From: CALCKU01 sp964571595
GTDB taxonomy: Bacteria; Pseudomonadota; Alphaproteobacteria; Caulobacterales; Maricaulaceae
DNA length: 16,969 bases
Direction: 5' to 3'
Assembly (NCBI GenBank): GCA_964571595.1
Contig: CAZNCJ010000051.1
Coordinates: 1-16,969 of the forward strand
Part shown: positions 8,544-13,815 of the stretch, in pieces
How positions within the stretch are numbered: position 1 is the first letter of the stretch
How the letters are laid out: each line of letters starts with the position of its first letter
Made by a program: the position numbers and the translations under genes
The notes under the pieces: model-generated
Seen by the model: the letters and a program-made list of their open reading frames with translations, nothing else
Told to the model about the DNA's origin: nothing
Databases searched by the model: none

Positions 8544-9704
8544 TTAATCCGTATAAACGCGCCCATGCCAGCCCGAGTGCTTACCTCTAAAATGCAGCCA
8601 GCCTGCCTGAAGTGTCATGGCCATAAAAAAATGGGCGGTAAAGGGCATGAGCAGGCTCTCCGGCCAAGGCCGTTTATAGGCTTTTAAAGTCGGCCAAAAG
8701 GTGAGGGCCATTAGCCCCCAAGCCAGCCCGCCCAGTACTGCGAGAAGGGGCGAAGCCTGCAATAGACCAAAGATAAATGCAAAAACAGGCACGCCGTAGA
8801 GTATAAACATGCCAAGTATAGCCAAAAAAAGATATATATATGAGTAGTTTAGCTGTACAAAAGCGGTTCGGGTAACCATTTTCCAAAGGCTCCCAAGGCC
8901 AGTAGAGGGGCGTAGAGACTGGCTATTTATACCATGACCCAGCCAGATTTTATAGCCTTTGGCTTTCACGGCCTTACCCAGCTCACAATCATCGATCAAC
9001 TTGTCTTTGATAGCGTGAAAGCCGCCAATTTCTTCAAGGGCATCCCCACGTATCAGGATACATCCGCCAGCTGCCCCTCCCTGTTTATGGTCAGGATTAT
9101 TGATACTGGCAAAAGGGTAGAGCATTTGAAAATAGTAGATAAAAGCCGGAATTATGCGATTTTCCCAAAAACTATTGCAATTAAGTGACACCATAAGTGA
9201 CACAAGGCCGAGGTCTTCTTTTTGCGCCCAACTCACCAAACGGCTTAGAACATCAGCTTCGTGATGTATGTCGGCATCAGAGAGCCAATAATAATCGGAT
9301 GGGCGATTCATATCGCTAATTTGGTCCAAGCCTGCTTGTAAAGCCCATAATTTACCGCTCCAGCCTTTTTGTAAGGGCGGGGCTTGAATAATATGGGCCT
9401 GCGCCCCGCGCCCAGCCTCATCGGCCGTCTGCCGGGCGAGAACGGCTGTTCCATCCTGACTGGCATCATCAATAAGCACGCTTTCCAAACTGCCAGAGTA
9501 TTTTTGCTGTAAGATCGAGCTAAAACTCCGCGAAATCAGCTCTGCTTCATTCCGGGCCGGCGTCAGTGAGATAATATTCGGCCAGCTTTGAGCTGATATA
9601 GTCCTGGCTTCGGGTAAAAATTCCCGCCTTCGCCAAAAGCCGTGATGGGCGAAGGTCAGGTAAAGCCAGATGATCAGGCTGAGTGCGCTAAGCCCCAATA
9701 TCAT
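8544..9704 (-). CDS. hpnB: HpnB, hopene-associated family 2 glycosyltransferase
   Basis: The 386-residue membrane glycosyltransferase is of the kind repeatedly found in hopanoid clusters; its acceptor and sugar are not established. One hydrophobic helix lies at 2-20. A GT2 catalytic domain follows, with the nucleotide-binding start (ISLTPARNEAE from about 45), IDD at 78-80, the metal-binding DAD at 143-145, and the acceptor-side motif IDDCELG at 237-243. Three or more helices lie at about 288-312, 317-337 and 350-368. The block SLRP...TRTAFVQLNYS before the helices resembles the QxxRW region in position. Its ATG overlaps the hpnC stop (ATGA), so the two are coupled. Assignment to HpnB rests on fold plus context; a ceramide- or polyisoprenoid-type GT2 would look similar. 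Confidence 0.85.
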   Translation of the reverse strand: MILGLSALSLIIWLYLTFAHHGFWRRREFLPEARTISAQSWPNIISLTPARNEAELISRSFSSILQQKYSGSLESVLIDDASQDGTAVLARQTADEAGRGAQAHIIQAPPLQKGWSGKLWALQAGLDQISDMNRPSDYYWLSDADIHHEADVLSRLVSWAQKEDLGLVSLMVSLNCNSFWENRIIPAFIYYFQMLYPFASINNPDHKQGGAAGGCILIRGDALEEIGGFHAIKDKLIDDCELGKAVKAKGYKIWLGHGINSQSLRPSTGLGSLWKMVTRTAFVQLNYSYIYLFLAILGMFILYGVPVFAFIFGLLQASPLLAVLGGLAWGLMALTFWPTLKAYKRPWPESLLMPFTAHFFMAMTLQAGWLHFRGKHSGWHGRVYTD

Positions 9705-10519
9705 AAATACATCAAGCCTTTTAGTGACACCATGAGCATAGCGGGTTTGGAAAGCTCCACCCGCCTCGCAATCGGGTCTTGTTTATAAAGGCGTTTCGTC
9801 AGCGTTTCCGCCAAGGCTTGAATAACGCGCGTTTCCGCAGATAAATGCCGGTTTTGCATATCAGGCGCCAGACGCCGTGAGTGATCCAGCAAGGCCGATG
9901 TGCCGTCCAGCATTTTATCAAAAACGCGGCGCAAGGCGGGGCTTGTCTGGGGTGGCTTAATCACCTCTACATCAAGGCCTTCCTCTGAAAGCCAGTCCAG
10001 CGGGACATAGACGCGGTCCATCTCTTGTTTATCGTCCAAGACGTCTTGGAGGTGGTTGATAATTTGTAGGGCGTGACAAAGCGCATCCGAGGCCGGATAA
10101 AGGGCGGGGTCTTCGCCGTGCAAATCAAGCAAAAACCGTCCCACGGGCGCCGCCGATCGCTGACAATAATCAATCAGGCCTGCCCAATTTTCATATCGCG
10201 ATTGAACCGCGTCTTGTTCAAAAGCGGAGATCAGATCCAAGCCACGATCAAGGCTGATATTCTTCGCGCCTAAGGCCTGATGTAATCTTGTCGCCGTGCC
10301 AAGCTCTGGGTCCTCACTGCTCTGTGATAAAGCCTGTTTGAATTGACCAAGGCGAGCTAGTTTTTCTTCAGGGCTTAATGAGGGATTATCGGCAATGTCG
10401 TCAATCTCGCGAGCGAAATTATAATAGCACATCACGTCCGGGCGTAAGGCTTTGGGAATCAGGATAGACCCAACGGGAAAGTTCTCGTCCGCTGCGCCTT
10501 TTCCGGAGGTCGTCGTCAT
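9701..10519 (-). CDS. hpnC: HpnC, hydroxysqualene synthase
   Basis: HpnC converts presqualene diphosphate to hydroxysqualene. The 272-residue protein belongs to the squalene/phytoene synthase family, shorter than HpnD. The opening segment NFPVGSILIPKALRP is typical of HpnC. The first acidic motif is REIDDIADN (DDIAD, 40-44), and the second is LQDVLDDKQEMDRVYVP (157-173), in which the usual NIIRD is replaced by NHLQD, as expected of HpnC. GGAGA eight bases before the ATG is a good ribosome binding site, and a candidate promoter lies just upstream, so this is the first gene of the run. In many genomes hpnC, hpnD and hpnE are adjacent; here hpnB and dxs separate hpnC from hpnD. Confidence 0.93.
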   Translation of the reverse strand: MTTTSGKGAADENFPVGSILIPKALRPDVMCYYNFAREIDDIADNPSLSPEEKLARLGQFKQALSQSSEDPELGTATRLHQALGAKNISLDRGLDLISAFEQDAVQSRYENWAGLIDYCQRSAAPVGRFLLDLHGEDPALYPASDALCHALQIINHLQDVLDDKQEMDRVYVPLDWLSEEGLDVEVIKPPQTSPALRRVFDKMLDGTSALLDHSRRLAPDMQNRHLSAETRVIQALAETLTKRLYKQDPIARRVELSKPAMLMVSLKGLMYL

Positions 10520-10544
10520 GTCATCTTCTCCGGGTTGAACATAA

Positions 10545-10573
10545 ATTATCTCTTTTCGCCATGTTTATGTCTG
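10545..10573 (-). promoter_or_regulatory. Candidate promoter of the hopanoid gene run
   Basis: On the minus strand CAGACA (10568-10573), a 17-base spacer, then GATAAT (10545-10550). The -10 matches the sigma-70 consensus at five of six places and the -35 at four. Transcription would start about 20 bases before the hpnC ATG, leaving the GGAGA ribosome binding site in the leader. Confidence 0.4.
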
Positions 10574-10939
10574 CGTGTGACTGCATAAGAGAGGGCCTTC
10601 ATAGCGTGGGACGCCCCGTCTTGGCTATAACATTATCGTGTTTGCGCGCCTGTGGTGAGGGAGTGCGAAGAGAGCTGTCTGGAAATGAGTGATATAATTA
10701 TGGATGGCATGCAGATTGAGGGGATGGAGCCTTAAAACCATAATCAGAATTAGGACTAGCATAATTTAAGGGGCCTAACTGAATGAGGGGCTATAAACTT
10801 GCCAAACCATGAGAGGCTTTGCGGGCCGGTGTAAGGGGATTTAACCCATTAGAGAGTTTAAGCAGAAAAAACACTTGCAGCGCTTATCCAAATAGGCTTA
10901 AAAGCCGCTCACTTCATAAGATAAATTGTGAAGCGCGCG
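10574..10939. other. Intergenic stretch between hpnC and tRNA-Arg
   Basis: I see no convincing gene here. The longest reading worth noting is a 16-codon frame starting ATG at 10686, too short to call. The tRNA promoter lies near the right end. The rest shows no clear hairpin terminator, repeat or insertion-sequence end. Confidence 0.6.
10875..10903 (+). promoter_or_regulatory. Likely promoter of tRNA-Arg
   Basis: TTGCAG (10875-10880), a 17-base spacer, then TTAAAA (10898-10903). An A-tract lies just upstream (10866-10870), as often seen at strong stable-RNA promoters. Transcription would begin near 10910, about 30 bases before the mature tRNA. Confidence 0.5.
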
Positions 10940-11016
10940 GCACCGGTAGCTCAGCTGGATAGAGTACTTGACTACGAATCAAGGGGTCGGGAGTTCGAAT
11001 CTTCCCCGGTGCGCCA
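10940..11016 (+). tRNA. tRNA-Arg (anticodon ACG)
   Basis: A full cloverleaf of 77 bases is visible. The acceptor arm GCACCGG (10940-10946) pairs perfectly with CCGGTGC (11006-11012), followed by G73 and an encoded CCA. The anticodon stem CTTGA/TCAAG encloses CTACGAA, with anticodon ACG at 10974-10976. The T arm has the TTCGAAT loop. The A at position 34 is expected to be edited to inosine by TadA so the tRNA reads CGU, CGC and CGA. The DNA to the right changes to phage-like content, so the 3' end of this tRNA is a candidate integration site. Confidence 0.97.
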
Positions 11017-11052
11017 TACTGCATATTTAAGATACTGATATAAAACGATATT

Positions 11053-11277
11053 TTAAACATAGCTATTTATTTGTCCTAATATTCGTCCTAATTCTGCTTG
11101 AAAAATTACATTGTTTTCAGGTCTGATTGCCCCACATTGCGCAAGCCAAGTGACAATTTCGGCCATATTTCGGGCAATCCGTACGTCGACAATGTTGTCA
11201 CTGCCGCACCTTAAAACACGCGCGCGCGTACTGCTGTAAAAAAACACCCTTAAGGCTCTATACGGCGTCTGGCCCAT
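11053..11277 (-). CDS. Small open frame beside the tRNA, unknown; possibly a gene fragment
   Basis: This frame encodes 74 residues: a basic N-terminal third with several Arg, then a helical-looking stretch (about 36-70, from RNMAEIVTWLAQ to LGRILGQI). I recognise no family. The ATG follows directly on an in-frame TGA (TGAATG), and the same frame upstream holds a 35-codon open frame (11278-11385). The pair could therefore be a stop-start junction or one gene cut by a nonsense change. No ribosome binding site stands out. Its end carries a 12-base tandem repeat. It lies last in the leftward chain of small genes. Confidence 0.35.
   Translation of the reverse strand: MGQTPYRALRVFFYSSTRARVLRCGSDNIVDVRIARNMAEIVTWLAQCGAIRPENNVIFQAELGRILGQINSYV
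11073..11092. repeat. Two direct copies of GTCCTAAT, 12-base period
   Basis: GTCCTAAT occurs at 11073-11080 and again at 11085-11092, about 60 bases from the tRNA 3' end. In the minus-strand reading they encode a repeated Leu-Gly-x-Ile. Short direct repeats at this distance from an attachment site can be integrase arm sites, but two copies are weak evidence. Confidence 0.3.
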
Positions 11278-11385
11278 TCATCTGGTACGCAGCAAGGGCT
11301 GTATAATCGTAAACGCGCTCGGACCTGTCTCTATAACAGTCACATCAAAGGGGCATCCCTGCTTATTGATCATGGATTTGGGCAT
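11278..11385 (-). CDS. 35-residue open frame, doubtful
   Basis: The frame runs from ATG at 11385 to TGA 11278-11280 and starts inside the end of the 50-residue gene upstream. GAAGAG lies three bases before the ATG. The composition looks plausible for protein (Cys, Pro and hydrophobic residues in CPFDVTVIETGPSAFTII), but it is too short to judge. It is in the same frame as the 74-residue frame that follows the TGA, so both may be pieces of one former gene. Confidence 0.25.
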   Translation of the reverse strand: MPKSMINKQGCPFDVTVIETGPSAFTIIQPLLRTR

Positions 11386-11515
11386 AGCTCTTCATAAGGT
11401 CGATATATACCGACTCGGACAAGCTATCGTTTAGCGGGTTAAGCCAGCGCGGTGCAAAGAGCGGGCCGCTCATGTTAGCTCCATACAGAGCGCTCTCACT
11501 GTCCTGCAGCGCCAT
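11363..11515 (-). CDS. 50-residue protein translationally coupled to the membrane protein upstream
   Basis: The frame runs from ATG at 11515 to TAA at 11363-11365 and encodes 50 residues. Its start shares one base with the stop of the 115-residue membrane protein gene (TAATG), the same coupling pattern used elsewhere in the window, and this is the main support. The product is soluble, with a centre rich in Pro, Leu and aromatics (GPLFAPRWLNPLNDSL) and a helical C-terminal end. I recognise no family. Confidence 0.5.
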   Translation of the reverse strand: MALQDSESALYGANMSGPLFAPRWLNPLNDSLSESVYIDLMKSYAQIHDQ

Positions 11516-11862
11516 TACCACGAAATTATATAATCTGCTAGCATTATGACTGCTAGAACTATCAAGAGAGCTAGTATGACGCTCATGGTATAATGTGCGC
11601 GAGGGTGACTACTATACAGAAATCTCTCAGCTTTGTGGAGCGGAAAGCCAATCAGCAGGATTAAGAAACTAGAAGCAATAGATGCGGTCACATATGATAA
11701 AGCATCACTATATTGATAGTCGTCATATCCCCCAATATATGCAAGTCTGAATAAGGCGGCTATCAGGCCAATAAAAAGTACTGATAGGCAAATAATGATT
11801 GTAATTCGAGTGACAAGACTCTCACTCCACATCATATGAATGAACTCAGATAATTTGGTCAT
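11515..11862 (-). CDS. Three-helix membrane protein, unknown function
   Basis: This encodes 115 residues with hydrophobic segments at about 18-44, 56-75 and 92-113, a polar YDDYQYSD loop after the first and a basic loop between the second and third. It is an inner-membrane protein, and I recognise no family. The ribosome binding site is weak (only AGAG or GGA, some distance away). It follows the regulator, coiled-coil gene and regulator fragment in the leftward chain, and its stop overlaps the next small gene by one base. Small membrane proteins near a phage-type repressor are often holin-like or exclusion proteins; nothing in the sequence decides that here. Confidence 0.6.
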   Translation of the reverse strand: MTKLSEFIHMMWSESLVTRITIIICLSVLFIGLIAALFRLAYIGGYDDYQYSDALSYVTASIASSFLILLIGFPLHKAERFLYSSHPRAHYTMSVILALLIVLAVIMLADYIISW

Positions 11863-11909
11863 ATTTCAATTATTTCTCTATCCAGAAATCAATGCATAAA
11901 ACATATACT

Positions 11910-12017
11910 TCATTGCAAATTAACCCCTAAGCCACCAACCTCACACCTTGGCTTTCCCCCATTCTGAAACTCTATGCCTGCTTTTACAAGAGCGTCATGA
12001 TAGACTTTCAAAAGCAT
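11910..12017 (-). pseudogene. C-terminal fragment of a second XRE-type regulator
   Basis: The minus-strand frame from 12017 to TGA at 11910-11912 encodes 35 residues, including HDALVKAGIEFQNGGKP. This matches the tail pattern of the XRE-type regulator at 12214-12462 (IDALVAQGVKLYNGGQHG): DALV, x2, G, four residues, NGG. The family tail normally follows the helix-turn-helix; here the helix-turn-helix part is missing. The frame also continues in phase from the stop of the coiled-coil gene at 12023. It is best read as a relic of a duplicated or replaced regulator. A tiny expressed peptide cannot be excluded. Confidence 0.55.
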
Positions 12018-12022
12018 TATAC

Positions 12023-12217
12023 TCAATCATCACCTAGATAGTAAAAATCATCATCTTTGCTCGTCAAATCTTCAAGCTTGTCCTCAAGCCGATTTAATCG
12101 GTCGACAAGATGCTCATTAGCCTTTTCGAGCTTATGACCAAAGAAGCCAATAATTAGTATCATTAGATAAGGTGTCCATACTGGCAAACTCTCCAACCAT
12201 GCATTAAGGCCACTCAT
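12023..12217 (-). CDS. Small membrane-anchored coiled-coil protein
   Basis: This encodes 64 residues. One hydrophobic helix lies at about 13-27 (VWTPYLMILIIGFFG). From about 29 to 53 there is a heptad-like charged helix (LEKANEHLVDRLNRLEDKLEDL), and the tail is acidic. The ATG overlaps the stop of the XRE-type regulator gene (ATGA), so both are made from one transcript under the same operators. This is a single-pass protein with a likely coiled-coil oligomerisation segment on one side of the membrane. It could be a membrane partner of the regulator, a small lysis-related protein, or an exclusion protein; none can be chosen from the sequence. Confidence 0.65.
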   Translation of the reverse strand: MSGLNAWLESLPVWTPYLMILIIGFFGHKLEKANEHLVDRLNRLEDKLEDLTSKDDDFYYLGDD

Positions 12218-12462
12218 GGCTTTGACCTCATTAGCCTTGCCCCATGCTGCCCCCCGTTATAGAGCTTCACGCCCTGCGCCACTAGGGCGTCTATCATAGA
12301 TTGCTTTGCCGTTTCGCTCGCCCCTCGCCCGCTTTCGAATTTCCGAATAGTAGCCGCTGATAGCCCCGCCGCTGCGCCTAGGTCGTTATTAGACCAATCC
12401 AAGCAAGCACGGCCAGTGCGCGTATGTACGGGCAGCAAATTCGCCGCTGTTACCTTTGCCAT
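12214..12462 (-). CDS. XRE/Cro-type helix-turn-helix regulator
   Basis: This encodes 82 residues. The helix-turn-helix lies at about 22-46 (DWSNNDLGAAAGLSAATIRKFESGR), followed by a short tail ending in ALVAQGVKLYNGGQHGARL, a layout common among small alphaproteobacterial phage and chromosomal repressors. AAAGGTGAT seven bases from the ATG is its ribosome binding site and also part of a degenerate copy of the palindrome found twice in the divergent promoter region. It probably represses itself and the rightward genes from 12653. It is translationally coupled to the coiled-coil membrane gene downstream. Confidence 0.88.
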   Translation of the reverse strand: MAKVTAANLLPVHTRTGRACLDWSNNDLGAAAGLSAATIRKFESGRGASETAKQSMIDALVAQGVKLYNGGQHGARLMRSKP

Positions 12463-12466
12463 AATA

Positions 12467-12479
12467 TCACCTTTAGTTA
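12467..12479 (-). promoter_or_regulatory. Third, imperfect operator copy over the regulator's ribosome binding site
   Basis: The minus strand reads TAACTAAAGGTGA, identical to the perfect palindrome TAACTAAAAGTTA at 11 of 13 positions. It covers the ribosome binding site of the regulator gene and lies at about +1 to +13 of its candidate promoter, consistent with autorepression. Confidence 0.45.
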
Positions 12480-12485
12480 CCTCCC

Positions 12486-12513
12486 CTCATATCAACCTCA
12501 CATTTTTATGCAA
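12486..12513 (-). promoter_or_regulatory. Weak candidate promoter of the regulator gene
   Basis: On the minus strand TTGCAT (12508-12513), a 16-base spacer, then TATGAG (12486-12491), with transcription starting about 18 bases before the ATG at 12462. The match is modest, but the position between operator copies fits. Confidence 0.3.
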
Positions 12514-12522
12514 GAAATAAAA

Positions 12523-12535
12523 TAACTAAAAGTTA
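12523..12535. promoter_or_regulatory. Palindromic operator, copy 1
   Basis: TAACT-AAA-AGTTA is a perfect inverted repeat of 5+3+5 bases, followed by C. It is repeated exactly 32 bases further on, about three helical turns, so two repressor dimers would sit on the same DNA face. It lies just upstream of the rightward -35 box. Confidence 0.7.
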
Positions 12536-12545
12536 CAAATAATGG

Positions 12546-12574
12546 TTTACAACGTAACTAAAAGTTATTATATA
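12546..12574 (+). promoter_or_regulatory. Rightward promoter of the 12653 gene pair
   Basis: TTTACA (12546-12551), a 17-base spacer, then TATATA (12569-12574). The spacer contains the whole second palindromic operator, so a bound repressor would block polymerase directly. Transcription would start near 12581, about 70 bases before the ATG at 12653. Confidence 0.65.
12555..12567. promoter_or_regulatory. Palindromic operator, copy 2, inside the rightward promoter
   Basis: This is an exact second copy of TAACTAAAAGTTA, lying between the -35 and -10 boxes of the rightward promoter. The region is also bracketed by the inverted pair GTTTAC (12545-12550) and GTAAAC (12581-12586). The likely ligand is the XRE-type regulator encoded at 12214-12462; this is inference from position. 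Confidence 0.7.
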
Positions 12575-12652
12575 TAGAATGTAAACAGAACGGCCCGCCC
12601 CTCCGACCAAGAAGAAAGCGAGCCGCTCACATACTAACCAAAGGCTAGAGCT

Positions 12653-13024
12653 ATGACAGATAACACACCTTACACCGCAAGCAATAGCGATGTACGCAAA
12701 CGCTATTCACTTCGCCAGATCATGAACCGCGCATGGTCAGGTTATCGCAATCAGGGCGTGGCCTTCATTCCAACATTTAAGAGCTTTGGCGAGTGTCTAA
12801 AATGGGCATGGGCTTATTTCCGTGATGTACTCACAAGCCAGCTTAAAGCCGCTCAGAAGCGCGCTGAATACTTAGCGGCCTGCGCCATAACAGACGCGCA
12901 AAAGCCTGCCCCTGCAGCGCCACGCGGCTTACGCTCACCCCTTAACCCTCACAATCCGTCACGCTTTCCTAATTGGGGCGCTCGCGGCAATCGTGAATAT
13001 ACCGTTTCAGTAGCAAGTCGATAG
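12653..13024 (+). CDS. Small phage-type protein, unknown function
   Basis: This encodes 123 residues. A basic helical first half contains VRKRYSLRQIMNRAW and a Leu/Trp/Tyr-rich stretch FGECLKWAWAYFRDVL (about 47-62). After it come a charged helix and a Pro- and Arg-rich tail. Small proteins of the RYSLRxIMxxAW type are, from memory, common in alphaproteobacterial prophages and islands; no function is known to me. It is the first gene rightward from the operator-controlled promoter, with AAAGG about eight bases before the ATG. A second gene follows ten bases after the stop, so the two form an operon. Confidence 0.7.
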   Translation: MTDNTPYTASNSDVRKRYSLRQIMNRAWSGYRNQGVAFIPTFKSFGECLKWAWAYFRDVLTSQLKAAQKRAEYLAACAITDAQKPAPAAPRGLRSPLNPHNPSRFPNWGARGNREYTVSVASR

Positions 13025-13034
13025 GGAGAGACTT

Positions 13035-13733
13035 ATGACCTTTATTCATTCAATCAACATTCCAGCGCTGGCGTTTCAAATAGATGCGGCTGGCGCTCTC
13101 TTGGGGCAATCATGGAAAGTCGAAGCCGAAGGCTACCTAGACTTAGAGAAAGACAGAAAGAGCGCGGCTGAACATGAAATAGACCTAATCTTCACGGATT
13201 CCACGCTCGCTATTAGAAAGTGCCTAGCTTTACTGAAAACGAAACAAGCCGCCTTTGATGAAGAGGAAGCGCGCTATGATGAATACAAAGCCGCTAAGGA
13301 TGAAGCCATCGGCCCTGAGCCTGACTGGCCACGGGCAACGGTTGAAATACTCCCCGATACTGTAAAGATTATGCGCGGCCCAAATCATAAACGCCTTTTG
13401 CCCCATGAGCTAGACGCTGTGATAAAGTCCGCCCTTGATACGCCGCCAGACTTTCAAGCTCTACACGATTACAGAACAGCCTCTAAGGCATATGATGAAA
13501 AGCTAAGCTTTGACCCAGACAGTCACTATGACGCCCATATGAACCCGCTCTGTAATAGTATATTTCACCTCTGCGTTGCTGTAATGTTAGCCCCTGCTGA
13601 TAACCTCGAAAGCATGACCCATAAATGCGACCTACTTTCTGGCAGGCTTGCGCCTTCAAATGGTGAGTATGTTAACAGCGGGGCTGTCTTTGAAGCTCTG
13701 GCGCGGGATATGCGAGGGCTGGCAAGTAGCTAA
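13035..13733 (+). CDS. Hypothetical protein of the putative element
   Basis: This encodes 232 residues, soluble and acidic, with a long charged helical region around 62-90 (KCLALLKTKQAAFDEEEARYDEYKAAKDEAI). No membrane segment, signal peptide or catalytic motif is visible, and I recognise no family. GGGAGAG shortly before the ATG is a clear ribosome binding site. It is second in the rightward pair and presumably repressed with it. Its end faces the minus-strand metallopeptidase gene, with 82 bases and no obvious hairpin terminator between them. Confidence 0.75.
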   Translation: MTFIHSINIPALAFQIDAAGALLGQSWKVEAEGYLDLEKDRKSAAEHEIDLIFTDSTLAIRKCLALLKTKQAAFDEEEARYDEYKAAKDEAIGPEPDWPRATVEILPDTVKIMRGPNHKRLLPHELDAVIKSALDTPPDFQALHDYRTASKAYDEKLSFDPDSHYDAHMNPLCNSIFHLCVAVMLAPADNLESMTHKCDLLSGRLAPSNGEYVNSGAVFEALARDMRGLASS

Positions 13734-13815
13734 TTGATATTATAACGACAATACAAGGCATACAGCGAGCTGGACCTGTAACTTTAGTCTCGCCTCTTTC
13801 CCATCGCCCTAGAAA

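Noticed and set aside
10686..10736. 16-codon frame in the hpnC-tRNA gap
   Set aside because: Too short to judge and without conservation evidence; GGAA upstream is a weak ribosome binding site.
13763..13793. Possible hairpin (GCGAG...CTCGC) and partial operator-like GTAACTTTAGT between the convergent genes
   Set aside because: The stem is only five bases with a long loop and no T-run follows; the operator resemblance needs a one-base gap.
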